Source of the DNA: Planctomycetaceae bacterium
GTDB lineage: Bacteria; Planctomycetota; Planctomycetia; Pirellulales; Pirellulaceae
DNA length: 64,000 nt
Direction of reading: 5' to 3'
NCBI GenBank assembly: GCA_018658605.1
Contig: JABHUV010000219.1
Location: 29,822-93,821 of the forward strand
The position numbers were made by a program, and so were the translations under genes. Position 1 is the first letter of the stretch. Each line of letters starts with the position of its first letter. The notes beneath the pieces were generated by a model. The model saw only the letters and a list, made by a program, of their open reading frames with translations, searched no databases and was not told the DNA's origin. Below, one piece after another: positions 60,412 to 64,000 of this stretch.

Positions 60412-61689
60412 TTAGTCGAGCAAGGAAAATAAAATATCGACGCTATGGGTGGTGGCCCCTTGTTGCTCATGGACGAATTGTTTGGCTAGTTGCCCCATTT
60501 TGTTCGCCTTAGCGGGATTATTGATTACGGCTAAAATAAATTGTTCAAACTCAGTTTGATCATGTACGACTTGCGCGGCATTATTGGCTAACAGCATTTC
60601 AACAACATCACGAAAATTTGTTGTATTGGGCCCAAAACAAACGGCGACACCATAGGCCGCAGGTTCAATCATATTCTGTCCACCACGTTTGCCCATACTG
60701 CCACCCACGAATCCAATATCGGCTAACCCCCACCAAGCTCCGAGTTCTCCGACGGCATCGACGAGGATGACCTTGGTACTAGGATCTAGTGGCTTGGTAA
60801 TGGTGGAACGTCGACCCGAGAGAAGACCGGTATGTTCGATGGCTCGTGCAACCTCATTGAATCGCTCTGGGTGTCGCGGAACGATGACTAGTTTCAAGTG
60901 TGGAATTTTGGGAAGCAATTGCTGCAATACATGCAGACTAATTTTCTCTTCTTCGACTTGGGTTGAGCCGGCGATGATGACGAAATCGGCGGCGGAAATT
61001 CCGGCGAGTTTTTTTAGTGCAACGGTTCTTTCGTTCAGCCGATCCGATTGTGCGCCATCGAATTTGATTGAACCGGTAACGGTAAGTTGTGTGGTTGTGG
61101 CGCCAATTGAAAGGAAACGCTGATAGTATTCATCATTTTGGACAGCAATATGGTCGAGTTGTCGCACGGTTGGCTTAATGATGAAGCCTAGGCGGCGGTA
61201 CCCTCGAGTGCTGTTTGTACTGAGTCGACCGTTTACGACCACAACCTTAGTTTGTTTTGCTGCAAAATGAATAAGGTTAGGCCACAGTTCTAGTTCGATG
61301 AGCACGAGTAGATCGGGTTGAATTCGTCTCAGGGCGGCTTTGATAGCCCAAGAAAAGTCGAGTGGACAATAGAAGACGGTACGGGGAGTATATTTTTTTC
61401 GTGCGAGTTCATAACCAGTACGCGTTGTTGTGCTAATGACGCAATGGCATCGTGGATCTCGCTGCTCGATTTCTTGAATCAGCGTTTGTAATAAGTTCAC
61501 TTCGCCCACGCTGACAGCATGAAACCAAATACAGCGTTCGCTTGCATCAATTTGGGTTCGGGGGACGAAGCCTAGAAATTTTTCAGTGAATCCCTGTCGG
61601 TACTTTCCATGTCGCACGGCAGAGTAAATGAGTTTGGGCAACACTAGCACAATGAGCAGTAGGTAAACGAGGTTCCGTAACCAAGGCAT
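60412..61689 (-). CDS. kdtA: 3-deoxy-D-manno-octulosonic acid (Kdo) transferase
   Basis: A 425-residue protein with an N-terminal membrane anchor (residues ~6-25, LVYLLLIVLVLPKLIYSAV). GFTEKFLGFVPR, then WFHAVSVGEVNLLQTLI near residue 55, RTVFYCPLDFSW near 98, LIELELWPNLI near 122, VVNGRLSTNSTRGYRRLGFI near 150, AGSTQVEEEKISLHVL near 240, VPRHPERFNEVARAI near 270 and GRRSTITKP near 290 are the family blocks. KdtA (WaaA) transfers Kdo to lipid A, next in the pathway after LpxB. It is 13 bases upstream of the secA end on the same strand. Confidence 0.95.
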   Translation of the reverse strand: MPWLRNLVYLLLIVLVLPKLIYSAVRHGKYRQGFTEKFLGFVPRTQIDASERCIWFHAVSVGEVNLLQTLIQEIEQRDPRCHCVISTTTRTGYELARKKYTPRTVFYCPLDFSWAIKAALRRIQPDLLVLIELELWPNLIHFAAKQTKVVVVNGRLSTNSTRGYRRLGFIIKPTVRQLDHIAVQNDEYYQRFLSIGATTTQLTVTGSIKFDGAQSDRLNERTVALKKLAGISAADFVIIAGSTQVEEEKISLHVLQQLLPKIPHLKLVIVPRHPERFNEVARAIEHTGLLSGRRSTITKPLDPSTKVILVDAVGELGAWWGLADIGFVGGSMGKRGGQNMIEPAAYGVAVCFGPNTTNFRDVVEMLLANNAAQVVHDQTEFEQFILAVINNPAKANKMGQLAKQFVHEQQGATTHSVDILFSLLD

Positions 61690-61701
61690 TGGCGGGTCTC
61701 T

Positions 61702-64000
61702 CTATTTTCCGAGGCAACATTTTTTGTATTTTTTCCCACTGCCACAAGGACAGGGGTCATTGCGACCAACCTTTGGTCCAGCATTGCGGATCGTTTTGGA
61801 ATTATCTCCGCCTCCATCGCTTGAGTTAGTGCCCTGTTGTTCGCGTGCGATGTCCGATGACGATTGAGCTTGGTCATGAGAAGCAGAAGATTCAACCCAA
61901 GTGGCTCCGACAAAATCTTCATTGAGGCGTTCCATACGGAAAATCAAATCGGTAACTTGTTCGCCCAATGAAAACCACATATCGTCGTATAGTTTCATCC
62001 CTTCACGTTTATATTCAACTTTGGGATCCTTTTGTGCATAACCTTGTAAACCAACGGAACTACGTAAGCGGTCCATTGTTAATAGGTGATCTTTCCAAGC
62101 CATATCGACGATTTGTAGCAGCAATGACCGCTCCATTCGTCGCATTTCTTGATGGTGTTTATCTTCGACCGCAGAAGACATGGTTCGCAATAACCGTTTG
62201 CGATTGAGCTCACCAAGTTGTTTGACATTGATTTCAAATGCGACTTGATCACGTAACCATAATGAAATAGTGGCAATTTCACCTTCATTGGCAACACGAT
62301 CGAGACGGCTATTTTCAGATTGCTCGTCGTAGTGCTTACTGATTTGCTCGACGACCCAGTTGCGGTGGTTGTTGGATCGTTTTTGGCTTGCCAAGCTGAG
62401 GTCTAACAACATTTCACGAATTTCATCTCGTTGCATGCTGCGGAAGCTATCCATTTTAATATCAGCATCAAATCGTGTAGCAGCCCATTTAACGAGTGCT
62501 TCCCGATCCAATCGACCATCACTACCCTCGGTAAAATGATAAATACTAGCCATGACCGGATATTCAGCTTCTTTGTGAGTGTACATCTCCAACGCTTGTT
62601 GGTGGATTAAATCAACCAACACTTCGTTGCCAGAATCGCGAATGTCTTCTTCCGTGATATCAAAGCCAAACTTATTTTTAACCCAAGCAGCTAACGCTTG
62701 TTTGCCATAGTCTTCATGCAAGAACGCTTCGGATTCGGCTAAGTCGGCCTGGCCAATGGCATGTACGGCCATGTCATGCAGTTCAATTTCGAGGTCATCG
62801 ACATGAATTTCCTTCAAATCGCGAGGTCGTAAACTAGTATTCCAACTATTGTTAACCAGTTTTGCCAAGGCCTCCCAATTCCATTCTTCTTCGTCAAAAT
62901 CGGAAGGTAGATTTTCTTCAATACCATCGCGAATGCGAATGCGGGCAGCCCGCTCGGCAAAACGACGGGCTTCATCTTGAGCCTGTTCGAAGTCCATTCC
63001 AGCGAACACTCGGGATTCTTCCTTCATGCCGAACTGGCCATTCATCCAAGTTGCGAATGAATCGACTCCGTAGTTCGGGTCTAGAAAAAGATCGAGGTAG
63101 TAATTGATTTGTTCGTCGAGGCAATCGGTGATCTTAGTGGAAACGTTGTCGCCATCGAGAATTTCTTGACGATAGGCATACAGGCGTTTTCGCTGGGTAT
63201 CCATCACTTCGTCATATTCGAGAAGATTTTTACGAATTTCAAAGTTCCGCTCTTCGACTTTTTTTTGTGCACTTTCAATTCTTCGCGAAACCATTCCACT
63301 TTCAATACGCTCTTCTTCTCCCATACCGAAGCGACCAAGCAGGCCCTTAATGGAGTCGCCTCCGAAGATCCGCATTAGATCATCGTCGAGAGACAAGAAG
63401 AAGCGACTGCTGCCGGGATCACCCTGGCGACCACAACGTCCGCGTAATTGCAAATCGATACGTCGGGCATCGTGACGTTCGGTACCGATGACATGCAGTC
63501 CACCAATTTCTTTGATTCCCTCGCCTTCGGCCGACATGTTATACTCTTCGTCGATTTCACGAATCAAGTCATCCCATTCTTGCTGTGGTACATCAAGTCG
63601 TGTTGGATATGTGTGCTGCAGGCGTGACCAAGCTAATGTTTCCGGATTCCCGCCGAGGACAATGTCTGTACCACGCCCCGCCATGTTTGTAGCAATCGTG
63701 ACGGCGCTGCGACGACCGGCTTGGGCGATGATATCGGCTTCACGACCGTGGTTCTTGGCATTGAGAACTTCATGCTCGATTCCACGCTTATCCAGGTACT
63801 CAGAAATCAATTCACTTTTTTCAATAGAAACGGTTCCGACGAGGACAGGACGCCCAGCAACGTTGATTTGCTTGATGTCATCGCGTTGGAATGATTCGCG
63901 TTTACGGGTATCGGCGGCTAGTAGTGCAACGGTGCCATCGTTTTCAGATTCAACCTTACCGATGATTTCGTCACCATTGTTCATGACAAGCGTATCCCAC
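61702..64000 (-). CDS. secA: Preprotein translocase ATPase SecA, 3' part, with a short inserted domain
   Basis: The frame runs to the window end, so only the C-terminal ~765 residues are seen. They cover the second nucleotide-binding domain ([51 protein letters not shown]), the scaffold and wing domains and a C-terminal SEC-C motif, [16 protein letters not shown], for zinc. Just before GRPVLVGT, where other SecA have a short helix after KW, there is an extra stretch of ~37 residues ([19 protein letters not shown], then RDDIKQI) that reads like a small SH3-type beta domain. The remaining middle domain also has extra acidic helices. SecA drives protein export through SecYEG. It is 12 bases upstream of kdtA's end region. 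Confidence 0.95.
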   Translation of the reverse strand, partial: WDTLVMNNGDEIIGKVESENDGTVALLAADTRKRESFQRDDIKQINVAGRPVLVGTVSIEKSELISEYLDKRGIEHEVLNAKNHGREADIIAQAGRRSAVTIATNMAGRGTDIVLGGNPETLAWSRLQHTYPTRLDVPQQEWDDLIREIDEEYNMSAEGEGIKEIGGLHVIGTERHDARRIDLQLRGRCGRQGDPGSSRFFLSLDDDLMRIFGGDSIKGLLGRFGMGEEERIESGMVSRRIESAQKKVEERNFEIRKNLLEYDEVMDTQRKRLYAYRQEILDGDNVSTKITDCLDEQINYYLDLFLDPNYGVDSFATWMNGQFGMKEESRVFAGMDFEQAQDEARRFAERAARIRIRDGIEENLPSDFDEEEWNWEALAKLVNNSWNTSLRPRDLKEIHVDDLEIELHDMAVHAIGQADLAESEAFLHEDYGKQALAAWVKNKFGFDITEEDIRDSGNEVLVDLIHQQALEMYTHKEAEYPVMASIYHFTEGSDGRLDREALVKWAATRFDADIKMDSFRSMQRDEIREMLLDLSLASQKRSNNHRNWVVEQISKHYDEQSENSRLDRVANEGEIATISLWLRDQVAFEINVKQLGELNRKRLLRTMSSAVEDKHHQEMRRMERSLLLQIVDMAWKDHLLTMDRLRSSVGLQGYAQKDPKVEYKREGMKLYDDMWFSLGEQVTDLIFRMERLNEDFVGATWVESSASHDQAQSSSDIAREQQGTNSSDGGGDNSKTIRNAGPKVGRNDPCPCGSGKKYKKCCLGK

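Overview
The window reads as a stretch of chromosome from a Gram-negative bacterium of the Planctomycetota, most likely a marine member of the Pirellulales. The evidence is indirect but consistent. Outer-membrane and lipid A genes (lpxB, kdtA, an LptF/LptG permease, mlaE-mlaF-mlaD) sit beside typical planctomycete traits: two secreted PQQ-propeller lipoproteins, an ECF sigma factor with an anti-sigma factor that lacks the zinc motif, lysine-rich histone-H1-like proteins, EF-hand loops placed inside otherwise ordinary proteins, and a full Na+-translocating NADH:quinone reductase operon. Base composition looks even and moderate by eye. I saw no insertion sequence, integrase, phage gene, CRISPR array, rRNA or tRNA, so this is ordinary core chromosome rather than an island.

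Layout. Bases 1-10033 are on the + strand: the end of a HemD-HemE fusion, an unknown helical protein, peptidase T, a PolB-type exonuclease, a cupin and two PQQ lipoproteins. Bases 10051-12164 (-) hold an H1-like protein, RlmN and a deoxyribosyltransferase-like protein. Bases 12290-19308 (+) hold an M20 peptidase with a small [2Fe-2S] protein, an ECF sigma/anti-sigma/secreted-protein operon, a TIM-barrel protein, GalM and LexA. Bases 19346-24911 (-) hold an LptF-type permease, a histidine kinase and a sigma-54 response regulator in one operon, then a membrane PP2C phosphatase. A PEGA-domain protein (+) with a strongly folded leader comes next, then mlaE-mlaF-mlaD and clpC (-). Bases 32809-34450 (+) carry a ThiD2-ThiE fusion and a CYTH protein, ending at a bidirectional terminator shared with a second H1-like gene. 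Mrp, a BASS transporter, an M50 protease and lpxB follow. Bases 40003-47590 (-) are nqrABCDEF-apbE-nqrM. The rest contains a small aromatic-rich secreted protein, an M20 deacylase, an MBL hydrolase, an SDR protein, a two-unit HtrA-like protease (+), and a long minus-strand block: ruvX/yqgF, lipase-like hydrolase, mannose-1-phosphate guanylyltransferase, UDP-sugar pyrophosphorylase, two membrane proteins, metK, kdtA and the C-terminal part of secA.

How the genes work together. The nqr block is the clearest complete system: six subunits, the flavinyltransferase that attaches FMN to NqrB and NqrC, and the NqrM factor for the intramembrane iron centre. The envelope genes (lpxB, kdtA, LptF-type permease, Mla transporter, HtrA, SecA) form a scattered envelope-biogenesis set.

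I did not find a convincing new multi-gene system. The most unusual single items are a short SH3-like insertion in SecA, an HtrA-like protein whose second protease unit is degenerate (Ser to Cys, His to Thr) with a PDZ domain nested inside it, a HemD-HemE fusion, a probable LexA operator of form TGTAC-N4-GTACA, and a 95-base leader with three nested helices before the PEGA gene. Gene functions were assigned by recognising motifs in the translated sequence; no database search was run.
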